From CAYPLH01 sp964411505 (GTDB lineage: Bacteria > Bacillota > Clostridia > CAYPLH01 > DUMO01), in the NCBI GenBank assembly GCA_964411505.1, contig CAYPLH010000013.1, positions 16,017 to 80,016 of the forward strand: a stretch of 64,000 nt of DNA. The letters are read 5' to 3'. The position numbers were made by a program, and so were the translations under genes. The notes beneath the pieces are model-generated. The model worked only from the letters and a program-made list of their open reading frames with translations, was not told where the DNA came from and ran no database searches. Below, in pieces: positions 18,282 through 27,876 of the stretch (position 1 is the first letter of the stretch; each line of letters begins with the position of its first letter).

Positions 18282-18980
18282 TCACCACCAATCAACATAA
18301 TCCTTTATGTACTGATAATCCCCTGTTAAAATCAATATTACCGCTATTATATACTTTCGTCCACGTTCGATCTTTTTCCGGGATACTTTTAAGTTTTGTT
18401 CTATTTCTTTTACAGGTAATTGCTTTCTTGTTTTTAGGATTTCCATAAGTAGAGGCTGGGATTTTATGTATTTTACTATTTCTTTATATTGCTTTCTCGT
18501 ACTTTTATGCTTTGGGGATGCAGCAGTAAGGTCATAAAAGGATATGTCCCATTCGGCAAGTTCCTTTTTTATTTCTTCGATTTCGAGTCTTCTTAGCTCA
18601 CTGATTTGTGTTTGGGAATAATCGTCAAGACTTTGTTGTATACTTAAGTCTGCCTCGGAATCATCGTCAGCATCATCAATCAATGGAACTACATTCTCAT
18701 GCTTTTTTTCCTTACGGTAATAATCTATAAGCCTTCGATTGATAACACCTGATGCAAAAGAAAGAAAACTACCTTTTGTACTGTCGTAACAATCAATCGC
18801 TTCTGAAAATGCAATTAGCCCAATACTTAGCTCATCATCTTCGCCATACCTTACATAGCGTCCGGTTGATTTTTGAACACACGAAGCTATAAAAGGCTTG
18901 TATTCTTCGATAAGAGTATTCATTCCCTCTTTATCGCCTTTAATTTTCTCTACTCTTTCATTTATAGTGATTGAGCCCAT
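18282..18980 (-). CDS. sigI: RNA polymerase sigma factor SigI
   Basis: 232 residues, the normal size for SigI. The N-terminal region-2 part has LIEEYKPFIASCVQKSTGRYVRYGEDDELSIGLIAFSEAID and KGSFLSFASGVINRRLIDYYR, characteristic of SigI. The C-terminus has the SigI-specific region with LPVKEIEQNLKVSRKKIERGRKYIIAVILILTGDY. It directs polymerase to heat- or polysaccharide-responsive promoters and is held by RsgI, encoded immediately downstream. The start ATG has GGGG about 8 nt upstream. A divergent DUF3298 gene begins 242 bp away and could be a target. Confidence 0.93.
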   Translation of the reverse strand: MGSITINERVEKIKGDKEGMNTLIEEYKPFIASCVQKSTGRYVRYGEDDELSIGLIAFSEAIDCYDSTKGSFLSFASGVINRRLIDYYRKEKKHENVVPLIDDADDDSEADLSIQQSLDDYSQTQISELRRLEIEEIKKELAEWDISFYDLTAASPKHKSTRKQYKEIVKYIKSQPLLMEILKTRKQLPVKEIEQNLKVSRKKIERGRKYIIAVILILTGDYQYIKDYVDWW

Positions 18981-19222
18981 TTTAAGCCCCCAAAGTTGTT
19001 AGAAAATGAATTTATTTTCTTGGTTTATTATACTATATTTCTTTAAAACCTCAAACGTCAAATAATTACAGCAAACATTATCGGAGCAATTACAGAGCCA
19101 GTGTTTCTCAAGACATCACAAATCATCAGCTTTTTGTTAAGTTCAGTAACCTTCCTAACTTATTTGCATAATATAGAGTATGAAAACATTAGACAATATA
19201 TAATTTTGGGAGTTGTTTTTTT

Positions 19223-19828
19223 GTGGATAAATGTTATTCGGCAAAAATAAAGGATGTACTAATAAATAAACCTCCGGTGAAAGTCACATACCCAAGGGTT
19301 TCAGGACTTTCAAACCCTTTTACCCAAGTTACCATTAATGAAAAAATCCGTTCTTTGGTTTACTCTATGATCAACGAACAGCTAAGTAACTTTGAAAATG
19401 TAGTTGAAATGTTGGGCACATATGAGGTTGAGTTAAACCAAAAAGGTATTCTTAGCATATCCTTTGAAAACTATACTTATTGGTACCATGCAGCTCATGG
19501 TATGACAATAAAACGGTCTATCACTCTTGACCTTTGTACCGGTGAAACGTATAAATTCAAAGAATTGTTTACTCCCGGTTCAAATTATATAACAAAGTTG
19601 AATAGAATCGTAAAGGAACAAATTGCTGAACGGGAAATTCTTTTGATAGAGGACTTTGAAAGTATTGACCGTGACCAAGAATACTACTTAACCCCTAACG
19701 CGCTGGTGATTTACTATCAGCTGTATAGGTATACACCCTATGCATATGGTTTTTTAAAGTTTGAGATACCTTATAGTGAAATAAATGACATAATTAACCC
19801 TAACGGTCCTATCGCCAAGTTAATATAA
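19223..19828 (+). CDS. DUF3298-type protein
   Basis: 201 residues from a GTG at 19223, with GGGAG about 11 nt upstream. No signal peptide or membrane segment is visible. The C-terminal half has GMTIKRSITLDLCTGETYKFKELF and YYLTPNALVIYYQLYRYTPYAYGFLKFEIPYSEI, the pattern of the DUF3298 domain found at the C-terminus of RsiV-like anti-sigma factors and in stand-alone secreted proteins. It is transcribed away from sigI-rsgI. The function is unknown; in RsiV the domain binds a lysozyme ligand, but lack of export here argues against the same use. Confidence 0.75.
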   Translation: MDKCYSAKIKDVLINKPPVKVTYPRVSGLSNPFTQVTINEKIRSLVYSMINEQLSNFENVVEMLGTYEVELNQKGILSISFENYTYWYHAAHGMTIKRSITLDLCTGETYKFKELFTPGSNYITKLNRIVKEQIAEREILLIEDFESIDRDQEYYLTPNALVIYYQLYRYTPYAYGFLKFEIPYSEINDIINPNGPIAKLI

Positions 19829-19880
19829 ACACTTTTTTAAACTTTTGTAAAAATACTAAAAAAGTTATGGTCTCTTTTTT

Positions 19881-19912
19881 AACGCATGGGAAAGCATACT
19901 TTCCTATGCGTT
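19881..19912 (+). terminator. Hairpin after the DUF3298 gene
   Basis: aacgcatgggaaag (19881-19894) pairs with ctttcctatgcgtt (19899-19912) with one mismatch around a 4-nt loop. It lies 52 bp after the stop and likely ends this transcript, although the T-rich tail is poor. It shares the GGAAAG/CTTTCC core with the last hairpin of repeat family A. Confidence 0.5.
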
Positions 19913-19987
19913 AGGGATTTCATAAAATATGCCCATGAGAATCACTACTCTTATATATGATTTCACCACAGTAACTCAAAAATCATT

Positions 19988-20037
19988 CGTATTTCATGCA
20001 TAAAACCTCTTCCTCGGTATTTTATGCATGAAATACG
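19988..20037. repeat. Perfect 18-bp inverted repeat near the manA 3' end
   Basis: cgtatttcatgcataaaa (19988-20005) and ttttatgcatgaaatacg (20020-20037) are exact reverse complements around 14 nt, and pairing continues imperfectly outward into aaaatca/tgatttt. It lies between convergent genes (DUF3298 protein and manA) and could terminate both, though there is no clean T-run. Confidence 0.85.
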
Positions 20038-20094
20038 TGATTTTCAAAAGCAAATATGCATATTTGTTCATCAGCATTCGTTATTGCGGTTGAA

Positions 20095-21066
20095 TCATAT
20101 ATACGCCTTTAAAACTTGCAAGGATCCTTCAATTGTAAAATACCCAAGTGAGGCCGGAATAAGGATAGAATCACCCAAATTGGCTACAATACTTTGATTG
20201 TTGTATTTTATTTTTCCTTCGCCTGAAACAACTATATAAATGTAGAATCTACTTCCATCAGCTATCTCGCCAAGGCTCTGATGTATATTAATGTGCTCTA
20301 CAGTAAAGAAACTGTTTTTTACAAGGGGAGTTTTCATCGCTCCGCCAAGTTTTACAGGCGTGCCTTTACACACAGTTTGCTCGTTTTCTCTTTCAAAATC
20401 AATAACCTCAAGTGCTTCCTCAATATGCAAAGGTCTTTTATTACCTTTATCATCAACTCGATCATAATCATATACTCTGAAAGTAGAGTTTGAATTTTGC
20501 TGAATTTCAGCAAGCACAATACCTTTGCCTATAGCGTGGACAAGACCAGTTGGTATATTTATTGCATCACCTGGTTCAACACTTATATAATTGAGACAGT
20601 CAGTAACCTTTTTCTTCGAAATCGCCTTTATAAAGGCTTCTTTTGTCGTTCCGTGCTTTAGTCCATATATAAGCTGTGCTCCAGGTTCTGCTGAAATTAT
20701 ATACCACATTTCATTTTTACCATATAGGTCACTATTGTGTGTACGAACGTAATCTTCATCAGGATGAACTTGCACCGACAAGTCATTATTTGCATCAATA
20801 AATTTCACAAGTAAAGGAAACTTTGCTTTAGCTTCCTCTGACACCGATGCCCCCAACAAACTTTCGCCTGTTTCTTTTAAAACCTCTGTAAATAATACTC
20901 CTTCATATATGCCATTGGAAACCTTGCTAATTCCATCAGGATGACTGGAAATTTCCCAGCTTTCTGCAACTATACCATCCGGAAGATTTTTCCCTAAATT
21001 TAAAAGTTTTCGTCCTCCCCATAAGTAATTCTTAAAAACAGGGCTAAATTTTAACGGGTACAACAT
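20095..21066 (-). CDS. manA: Mannose-6-phosphate isomerase, class I
   Basis: Zinc enzyme that interconverts mannose-6-phosphate and fructose-6-phosphate. 323 residues from the ATG at 21064-21066, which has GGAGG 8 nt upstream; the frame runs 12 codons further without a site. Zinc-ligand and active-site motifs are present: FKNYLWGGRKL, DLSVQVHPDE, KNEMWYII and PTGLVHAIGKGIVLAEIQQNS. It has the short, Bacillus-like class I form with a C-terminal cupin. It is apparently transcribed alone. A role in cell-wall sugar or mannan use is possible. Confidence 0.95.
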   Translation of the reverse strand: MLYPLKFSPVFKNYLWGGRKLLNLGKNLPDGIVAESWEISSHPDGISKVSNGIYEGVLFTEVLKETGESLLGASVSEEAKAKFPLLVKFIDANNDLSVQVHPDEDYVRTHNSDLYGKNEMWYIISAEPGAQLIYGLKHGTTKEAFIKAISKKKVTDCLNYISVEPGDAINIPTGLVHAIGKGIVLAEIQQNSNSTFRVYDYDRVDDKGNKRPLHIEEALEVIDFERENEQTVCKGTPVKLGGAMKTPLVKNSFFTVEHINIHQSLGEIADGSRFYIYIVVSGEGKIKYNNQSIVANLGDSILIPASLGYFTIEGSLQVLKAYI

Positions 21067-21361
21067 AACACTAGCCTCCAAACCTAGATTACAAAAAATC
21101 AATACAATAGCTTTCGTAAGACATTATCATAAGTGCTTTAGCTTTATGAAGGTCATTATATCATGAATTTCGAAGAAATTGCATGATATAATTGCGCGAC
21201 TTCAATCCACTTTTTCTAAAAAATTATGATGATATAGTGTAGCATAAAGAACAATTAGCTTTATTTTGACAGAAAACTCGGTGAGTGGAATATAAAAATG
21301 CGTGAAAAAAACAGGATGTTTTTTTAGCTTTATGCGCCACGGATGGCGCATATAAAGCGTT

Positions 21362-21440
21362 AGCATTTTTATATTCCAAGAACCGTTAGTTTTCTCAAAA
21401 TAATTAGCTTGTTCTGTTGCTACACTATATCCATCATATT
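21362..21440 (-). repeat. Second copy of the post-metK coding remnant
   Basis: On the minus strand this reads EYDGYSVATEQANYFEKTNG followed by SWNIKM, matching 5566-5640 at about 85% of bases. It has no start codon, no ribosome site and no proper end, so it is a fragment. A hairpin (agctttatgcgcca / tggcgcatataaagc, about 21333-21362) directly adjoins it, just as a palindrome adjoins the metK copy. Confidence 0.6.
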
Positions 21441-21516
21441 CAAAAAAGCGGATTGAAGTAGCGCATGTGCGTTTTTGATTTAGCTTGATAACTCTAATCC
21501 AATTAGGAATAATTTT

Positions 21517-22206
21517 TTACTCAAATTCCCTGAAGCCTAGGGCATGATACATTTCTCTTGTTATGTTGTTAGTCACATAAAGCTTATTTTTTCTCTGAAA
21601 GTTGTGCACCGCTTCCTTCATTCCTTCGCCATAAATACCGTCCACACTGCCTTTATAAAAGTCCAGTCGCTTAAGCCTTTTTTGAACTATAAAAACATCA
21701 GCACCTCTGTCACCTGGTTTTATAACCCTGAATCCTTTTCCAAAAGGTCCAAACGATCCATTAACTATAACAACAGGGGTTCCGTGAGGCACTATTTTGT
21801 ATAGCTCCTGAACATCCTTATTATACATTCTAATGCATCCATGACTTGCATCCCTACCTACAGATTCCGGCTTCATTGTTCCATGTATCCCATATGTCCC
21901 CCAAGGTACGTTAAGCCCCATCCAACGACCACCAAAGCCACCACCCCATGTGCTTTTCTCAATGATTTTCCAATACCCAAGCGGTGATGGTGTGTCTGCC
22001 TTTCCTGCAGCAATGTTATATTGCTTGATTTTCTTACCGCTTTCAAGCAAGTAAAGCTTATGTTCATCTATTTGAATATATATGCAATAATTATTACTCT
22101 TTATTGCTTCTACTGATGGAATCTCATTATTATCTATTACTAAAAAAAACAAAACGACACAAAGCAATGTTACTAGGGGAATCCCTAATAATATTCTCTT
22201 TGCCAA
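21517..22206 (-). CDS. L,D-transpeptidase (YkuD) with peptidoglycan-binding domain
   Basis: Forms 3-3 peptidoglycan crosslinks or attaches proteins to the wall, outside the membrane. 229 residues from a TTG at 22204-22206 with GGGGTGA about 4 nt upstream; the frame extends to 22329 without support. Residues 3-25 form a signal anchor (RILLGIPLVTLLCVVLFFLV). The YkuD domain holds GIHGT (His108) and the active-site motif SHGCIRM (121-127, Cys124). The C-terminal 60 residues are a PG_binding_1 domain (GDRGADVFIVQKRLKRLDFY, VDGIYGEGMKEAVHNFQ). It is a typical spore-former cell-wall enzyme and stands alone. Confidence 0.9.
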   Translation of the reverse strand: MAKRILLGIPLVTLLCVVLFFLVIDNNEIPSVEAIKSNNYCIYIQIDEHKLYLLESGKKIKQYNIAAGKADTPSPLGYWKIIEKSTWGGGFGGRWMGLNVPWGTYGIHGTMKPESVGRDASHGCIRMYNKDVQELYKIVPHGTPVVIVNGSFGPFGKGFRVIKPGDRGADVFIVQKRLKRLDFYKGSVDGIYGEGMKEAVHNFQRKNKLYVTNNITREMYHALGFREFE

Positions 22207-22276
22207 AAAATCACCCCGCAAGTAATAATACTTATAGTTTATAAGTGGATTGCACCACTCTTTTCCGCAATAGAAG

Positions 22277-22325
22277 ACCTTATAGTTCTCTTTGACGGAT
22301 GCTCCACATCCTAAAGAACCCTCAC
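22277..22325. repeat. Repeat family A, fragment
   Basis: accttatagttctctttgac, ggatgctccacatcc and taaagaaccctc match the middle of repeat family A (compare 51341-51390). It lies just upstream of the L,D-transpeptidase gene and encodes the false N-terminal extension of that reading frame. Confidence 0.6.
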
Positions 22326-22430
22326 GCATTATTAATTATATGATTATAACCCAAAAAGGATTCCGTCCAGATTTCTTAATCGCAGGTCTTATATCACTGT
22401 CCCTATTTTAAATTAGTAAACTTTTGTGTA

Positions 22431-22688
22431 GTTTCTGTTCACAGGTAGCTAAAGAGATATAACTGTGCAATGTTAGGAAACATTAGCGAAATGCAGCTTA
22501 GAGATGTATAGTCAGAGTGAGGAAAAGCAAGCCGACTGTTTGAGCAAAAATGCAACAAAGTAATATTTCAAAATGTATTTTTGCGAGTTTCGGCTTGCCC
22601 GAGCTGAACTATACAGCTCTTGCAAATGAAGCGAAGTTTCCGTTATTGCACAGTTATATCTCAAGTTACAGAGGGTCTGAATAGTAAC
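22431..22688. repeat. Repeat family B, full copy 1 (long hairpin element)
   Basis: About 258 bp in the divergent gap between the L,D-transpeptidase and the next gene. The left part runs GTTTCTGTTCACAGGTAGC, AAAGAGATATAACTGTGCAA, TGTTAGGAAACATTAGCGAA. The right part is its imperfect reverse complement, ending CAGTTATATCTCAAGTTAC and GGGTCTGAATAGTAAC. The centre holds GCAAGCCGA/TCGGCTTGC and GCAAAAATGC/GTATTTTTGC arms. The whole can fold into one long hairpin. It is flanked by near-direct repeats tagtaaacttttgtgta (22414-22430) and tagtaacttttgtgta (22682-22697). No ORF is present. Confidence 0.85.
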
Positions 22689-22903
22689 TTTTGTGTAAGA
22701 TGTATAACTTTATCGCAATTAATTCATATACATTTTTCTAGTAAGTACTGTTATAATTAAAAATAATAAACTTAGCTTATTTTAAAAAATCCACAACACC
22801 ACAGAATTACATATCGCCTAGTGTGAAAGTGTTAGTATTTTGCTTAGTTAAGTTACAAAAAGATTATAATTAAACTATACTATAAATATGGGGGAATTGT
22901 ATT

Positions 22904-23881
22904 TTGCAGTTGAAACAAGATAGAAAAGTATTTGATATTGTGACCATGATATTATCATTGATATTTCCGGTAGTACTTTCATTGTTTTTATCAATAATTA
23001 TGAAAAAGGACTTCTCACAAATTATACAAAAATCCGTATGGACTGCTTTGCCATTTGCTTTTTTGTTCAGAACAGTAATAAACGTGACAAATAAAATAAG
23101 CTACAAGAAGATGCCAATCTCTCCATTTACTATTATCGGGTTTTATATTAACCAGCTTGAAATACTAAAGGTTATCAACAATACCATACACAAGGGTAAG
23201 GAAATCCAAGTTGATAATAGGCTGGGTGGTTCTTATTACAAACTGATTTACCCTGAGGGTATTGAGATATGGGTTGGTGTTAATTCTAGCCAAAGAATTG
23301 AAAACGTACTTCCTTTTTTCAAAGGGAAAAATATTAATGCTCTTGAGATTGCATGCCCCGTTGATGATCCCAAGTCACCCTATAGGGGTGCCTTTACTGC
23401 ATGGCCCCAGCCTTGCGTTTCAAAAGATGAACATCCTCCTATAGTTTTTGATACTCCTGATTATCTGTTACACTCCGAAGGAAAGTTTCCAAAAAAGGTA
23501 GATGTCTCGTTGACTGCTTTTGCAAGCCATATTAGGGTGTTCCAAAACCAAAGAGAATTTTTTTTAGATGGTGAAGATGACTTTACAGAATCAACAAAAT
23601 CCTTTGTTTCTGGAGGCTTAAGTAAGTTCTCAAAAGATGGAAAAGATAAACCTGAAGCTTATGCGGTTTTTACTGGAACAGTCAAGAATGCGAAGCTTGT
23701 TGAAAATACTGAAACTTTAATGAATTTTTTTTGGATCTCTGTTGAAACTTTGAATATTGATATTGACGTGGTGGTCGATAGAAGAATGCTCAAGTCCACT
23801 CCACGAAAAGGTAACGTGGTAAGAGTCTCTGCTTGGATTGTAGGAGACTGGATAGAGCATGCTAGCGTTGAACAAGCCTAA
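22904..23881 (+). CDS. Membrane-anchored protein of unknown function
   Basis: 325 residues from a TTG at 22904, with GGGGG about 10 nt upstream. Two hydrophobic segments lie near the N-terminus (about 12-32, IVTMILSLIFPVVLSLFLSII, and 45-62). The rest is soluble, with aromatic-rich stretches (PEGIEIWVGVN, AAFTAWPQP-like GAFTAWPQPCV) and a C-terminal beta-rich part (GNVVRVSAWIVGDWI). I recognise no family and no catalytic motif. It is isolated between two copies of repeat family B. A TATAAT at about 22864-22869 may belong to its promoter. Confidence 0.7.
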   Translation: MQLKQDRKVFDIVTMILSLIFPVVLSLFLSIIMKKDFSQIIQKSVWTALPFAFLFRTVINVTNKISYKKMPISPFTIIGFYINQLEILKVINNTIHKGKEIQVDNRLGGSYYKLIYPEGIEIWVGVNSSQRIENVLPFFKGKNINALEIACPVDDPKSPYRGAFTAWPQPCVSKDEHPPIVFDTPDYLLHSEGKFPKKVDVSLTAFASHIRVFQNQREFFLDGEDDFTESTKSFVSGGLSKFSKDGKDKPEAYAVFTGTVKNAKLVENTETLMNFFWISVETLNIDIDVVVDRRMLKSTPRKGNVVRVSAWIVGDWIEHASVEQA

Positions 23882-23898
23882 GTGGTGACAATTTGAAC

Positions 23899-24180
23899 TT
23901 AATTCATAAACGAACACTTTGACTGTGTTACTTCTATCTCGAAACGGTCAAACTTTATTTCTTCCATAAAATGTTCGCTATTAAAGAAAGTTTTTTGGAA
24001 TGCTGCAAATTCTGAAGTGTTTTTCCTAAGCCACACAGGTACCTGTATGTCTAGCTCCTTACAAAGTGCTATAAGGCACTTTTCTAATGCATTCCTATAG
24101 GACAGGCTTTTATCTTCACTATAAACTGTTGACTTTTTAATTGTTTTATTTCCCTTAATTAGCCTTCCAGACATTTTCAA
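23899..24180 (-). CDS. Hypothetical protein, about 93 residues
   Basis: The best start is TTG at 24178-24180, with GGGGG 8 nt upstream; an ATG two codons later is possible. The sequence is soluble and basic at the N-terminus (MSGRLIKGNKTIKKS), then has a helical middle (SYRNALEKCLIALCKELDIQVPVWLRKNTSEFAAF) and an acidic end. No family is recognised. It converges with the preceding gene, the two stops being only 17 bp apart. The coherent composition and ribosome site support a real gene. Confidence 0.6.
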   Translation of the reverse strand: MKMSGRLIKGNKTIKKSTVYSEDKSLSYRNALEKCLIALCKELDIQVPVWLRKNTSEFAAFQKTFFNSEHFMEEIKFDRFEIEVTQSKCSFMN

Positions 24181-24303
24181 AACTAAATCCCCCAAAAGTT
24201 TTTCTTAATAATTATAAGGGGAGATGCTCCCCTTATAATTATAAAATACATATTTTAAAAAACAAGACCAAATTATAACTTGGCGCATATAATCTCTACT
24301 TTT

Positions 24304-24560
24304 GTTACTATTTACAGGTAGCTAAAGAGATATAACTTTTGCAATGTTAGGAAACATTAGCGAAATTTAGGCTTAGAGATGTATAGTCAGAGTGAGGAAA
24401 AGCAAGCCGACTGTTCTAAGCAAAAATGCAACAAAGTTACATTTCAAAACGCATTTTTGCGAGTTTCGGCTTGCCCGAACGAAAACTTTTACAGCTCTTG
24501 CAAATGAAGCGTAGTTTCCGCTATTGCGAAAGTTTATCTCAATATGTAGGGTCTGAACAG
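24304..24560. repeat. Repeat family B, full copy 2
   Basis: About 257 bp, roughly 85-90% identical to copy 1 at 22431-22688, in the same orientation. It runs from GTTACTATTTACAGGTAGC to GGGTCTGAACAG and has the same outer imperfect inverted repeat and inner GCAAGCCGA/TCGGCTTGC stem. Several changes fall on both sides of predicted stems (TGTGCAA/TTGCACA in copy 1, TTTTGCAA/TTGCGAAA here), hinting that structure is kept. It ends 4 bp from the leuA stop codon. Confidence 0.85.
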
Positions 24561-24564
24561 CACC

Positions 24565-26094
24565 CTACTTTTTCTCGAGTACTTCCGTATTCTCGTATAC
24601 AACCCGGTTAATTGCATTGATATACGCCTTGACACTGGCTTCAATTATATCCACGCTGACTCCGCGACCTGTAAAACTTGAACCATTATGGCTTACCCTC
24701 ACAGTAACTTCCCCAAGAGCATCTTTTCCTTCAGTTACAGCTCTTAAGTTGTATCCATCGAGCTTTAAGCTTAAACCTACCGCGCGTTCTAACGCATTGA
24801 ATGACGCATCAACCGGACCATCTCCTGTAGCAGCCTCAGTAATCATTTCATTATCTTTTTTAATACTCATAACTGCTGAAGAAATCAATCTATTTCCACT
24901 GCTTACTTGGAATGATTCCAGCTCAAATACTTCTGGGATAGCAGCAACCTTCTCGCCTACCAATGCTTCAATATCCCGGTCAAGCACTTCCTTTTTCCTG
25001 TCTGCCAGCTCCTTGAATTTAGTAAATGTTTCTAGGACCTTTTCAGGCGATAGTGTATATCCCAGCTCCTTAAGCCGCTCCTCAAAAGCATGCCTACCAG
25101 ATAATTTTCCGAGAATCATCCTGTTCTGGTTTAGACCTATTGATTCAGGCGTCATTATTTCATAGGTACTCTTCTCTGATAACACACCATGTTGATGAAT
25201 ACCCGACTCATGGGCAAAGGCGTTTGTACCTACAATCGCTTTGTTAGGCTGTACGTCTATACCTGATAAACTGCTTACTAGCTTACTTGTTCTGTATATC
25301 TGGGAAGTATCAATACTATGACTGTAATTATAATAGTCATTTCTAGTATTGACAGCCATGATTATCTCCTCGATAGCTGCATTCCCAGCTCTTTCACCAA
25401 GTCCATTAACAGTACACTCAAGCTGTATTGCCCCATTTTCGAGCGCAGCCAGTGTATTTGCAACCGCCATTCCCAAATCGTTATGGCAATGTACGCTAAT
25501 ATCAACCTTTTCAATACCACTTACATTTTCTTTTATCCCTTTAATCAATTGACCAAACTCCTGTGGCGCCATATATCCAACCGTATCTGGAATATTTAAA
25601 ACAGTGGCACCTGCTTTTATTGCAGCTTCTAATACCCTGTATAAAAATTCCACTCGAGTTCTGCTCGCATCTTCAGGTGAAAACTCCACATCAGGGCAAA
25701 GCTTCTTTGCATATTTAACCATTGAATATGCTCTATCAATAACCTGCTCCTCAGTCATGCGGAGCTTATATTTCATGTGAATATCTGATGTGGCAATAAA
25801 GGTGTGTATTCTTGGACTTTCTGCCACTTGAATTGCTTCCCAAGCCCGGTCAATATCCTTTTCAACAGCACGACTTAAGCTGCATATAGTTACACCCTTT
25901 ACTTTCGTTGCCACTGCCTTGATTGCTTCAAAATCGCCCGGGGAAGCAATTGCAAACCCAGCTTCTATAACATCAACACCTAGCCTTGCAATCTGTTTCG
26001 CCAACTCAAGCTTTTCATGTATATTAAGATTGACACCTGGTGTCTGTTCTCCATCTCTTAATGTAGTATCAAATATTTTGATTTTTGAAGGCAT
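24565..26094 (-). CDS. leuA: 2-isopropylmalate synthase
   Basis: First committed step of leucine synthesis: acetyl-CoA plus 2-oxoisovalerate to 2-isopropylmalate. 509 residues, the long form with a regulatory domain. DTTLRDGEQTPGV (9-21) carries the metal-binding Asp, SVHCHNDLGMAVANTL carries the HxH metal ligands, and NGLGERAGNA is the glycine-rich signature. The C-terminal LeuA dimer domain (about 385-500) includes ATGDGPVDASFNALERAVG and binds leucine for feedback inhibition. It is the last gene of the ilvB-ilvN-ilvC-leuA group. leuC, leuD and leuB are not in this window. Confidence 0.97.
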   Translation of the reverse strand: MPSKIKIFDTTLRDGEQTPGVNLNIHEKLELAKQIARLGVDVIEAGFAIASPGDFEAIKAVATKVKGVTICSLSRAVEKDIDRAWEAIQVAESPRIHTFIATSDIHMKYKLRMTEEQVIDRAYSMVKYAKKLCPDVEFSPEDASRTRVEFLYRVLEAAIKAGATVLNIPDTVGYMAPQEFGQLIKGIKENVSGIEKVDISVHCHNDLGMAVANTLAALENGAIQLECTVNGLGERAGNAAIEEIIMAVNTRNDYYNYSHSIDTSQIYRTSKLVSSLSGIDVQPNKAIVGTNAFAHESGIHQHGVLSEKSTYEIMTPESIGLNQNRMILGKLSGRHAFEERLKELGYTLSPEKVLETFTKFKELADRKKEVLDRDIEALVGEKVAAIPEVFELESFQVSSGNRLISSAVMSIKKDNEMITEAATGDGPVDASFNALERAVGLSLKLDGYNLRAVTEGKDALGEVTVRVSHNGSSFTGRGVSVDIIEASVKAYINAINRVVYENTEVLEKK

Positions 26095-26170
26095 GATTTT
26101 TTCTCCCCTTAATATAGTAAAATAATACTCTTAAATCCGTTTTACCAGATTGTCAAAGTCAATATGTCTC

Positions 26171-27187
<1,017 letters not shown>

Positions 27188-27210
27188 TTAATTTATTTTT
27201 TATAGCTATC

Positions 27211-27340
27211 TTCCCAACTTCCCAACCTTCCAACCTTCCAACCTTCCAACCTTCCAACCTTCCAACTTTCCACCTTCCCAACCTTCCAACTCCCCAACCT
27301 TCCAACTTTCCAACCTTCCAACTTTCCAACTTCCCAACTT
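27211..27340. repeat. Octamer tandem repeat array 2
   Basis: About 16 units of ttccaacc with variants ttccaact and ttcccaac, which is GGAAGGTT/GGAAAGTT on the coding (minus) strand. It fills the gap between the ilvN stop and the ilvC ribosome site. Units share the pattern GGAnRGTT with the array at 13435-13541. Runs of GG spaced by two bases on the mRNA strand could form two-layer G-quadruplexes. Confidence 0.92.
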
Positions 27341-27834
27341 TATTCGCTGATAAGCTTGTTTCCGCGCTCAACGGCAATTACACCTGTTCTTACAATTTCT
27401 TTTATACCAAATTGTGCGAGCATATCCAAAAGAGCATCTAGTTTTTCAAGATCCCCCGATGTTTCAATAGTTAGAGTCGTTTTGGACACATCAATAATTT
27501 TTGCCCTAAATATTTCTACAATTTGTATTATCTCCGCTCTAGTAGTTGCTGTAGCATTAACTTTTACCAAAGCTAGCTCCCTTCTTACCGAATCACTTTC
27601 AGAAAGCTGCTTGATTTTAATAACATCAATAATCTTATTAAGCTGCTTACTTACCTGTTCGACAATATGCTCATCCCCATCTACCACTATTGTCATTCTC
27701 GAAATATCTGGGTTCTCTGTTACTCCAACTGCAAGGCTATCTATATTAAATCCCCTGCGGCTGAACAAACCAGCTACCCTCGATAGTACACCTGCATGAT
27801 TCTCTACTAAAACCGATAATGTATGCTTTGCCAC
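27340..27834 (-). CDS. ilvN: Acetolactate synthase small (regulatory) subunit
   Basis: 164 residues from a GTG at 27832-27834, with AGGAGG 9 nt upstream; a GTG three codons earlier overlaps the ribosome site and is rejected. The N-terminal ACT domain is typical: [34 protein letters not shown]. The C-terminal half has REIxLIKV-like [11 protein letters not shown] and [27 protein letters not shown]. It gives valine feedback control to IlvB, whose gene is 42 bp upstream. Octamer array 2 follows directly. Confidence 0.96.
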   Translation of the reverse strand: MAKHTLSVLVENHAGVLSRVAGLFSRRGFNIDSLAVGVTENPDISRMTIVVDGDEHIVEQVSKQLNKIIDVIKIKQLSESDSVRRELALVKVNATATTRAEIIQIVEIFRAKIIDVSKTTLTIETSGDLEKLDALLDMLAQFGIKEIVRTGVIAVERGNKLISE

Positions 27835-27876
27835 AATATGCACCCTCCTCTTTTTTAAATAATTATCATTTTAAAT

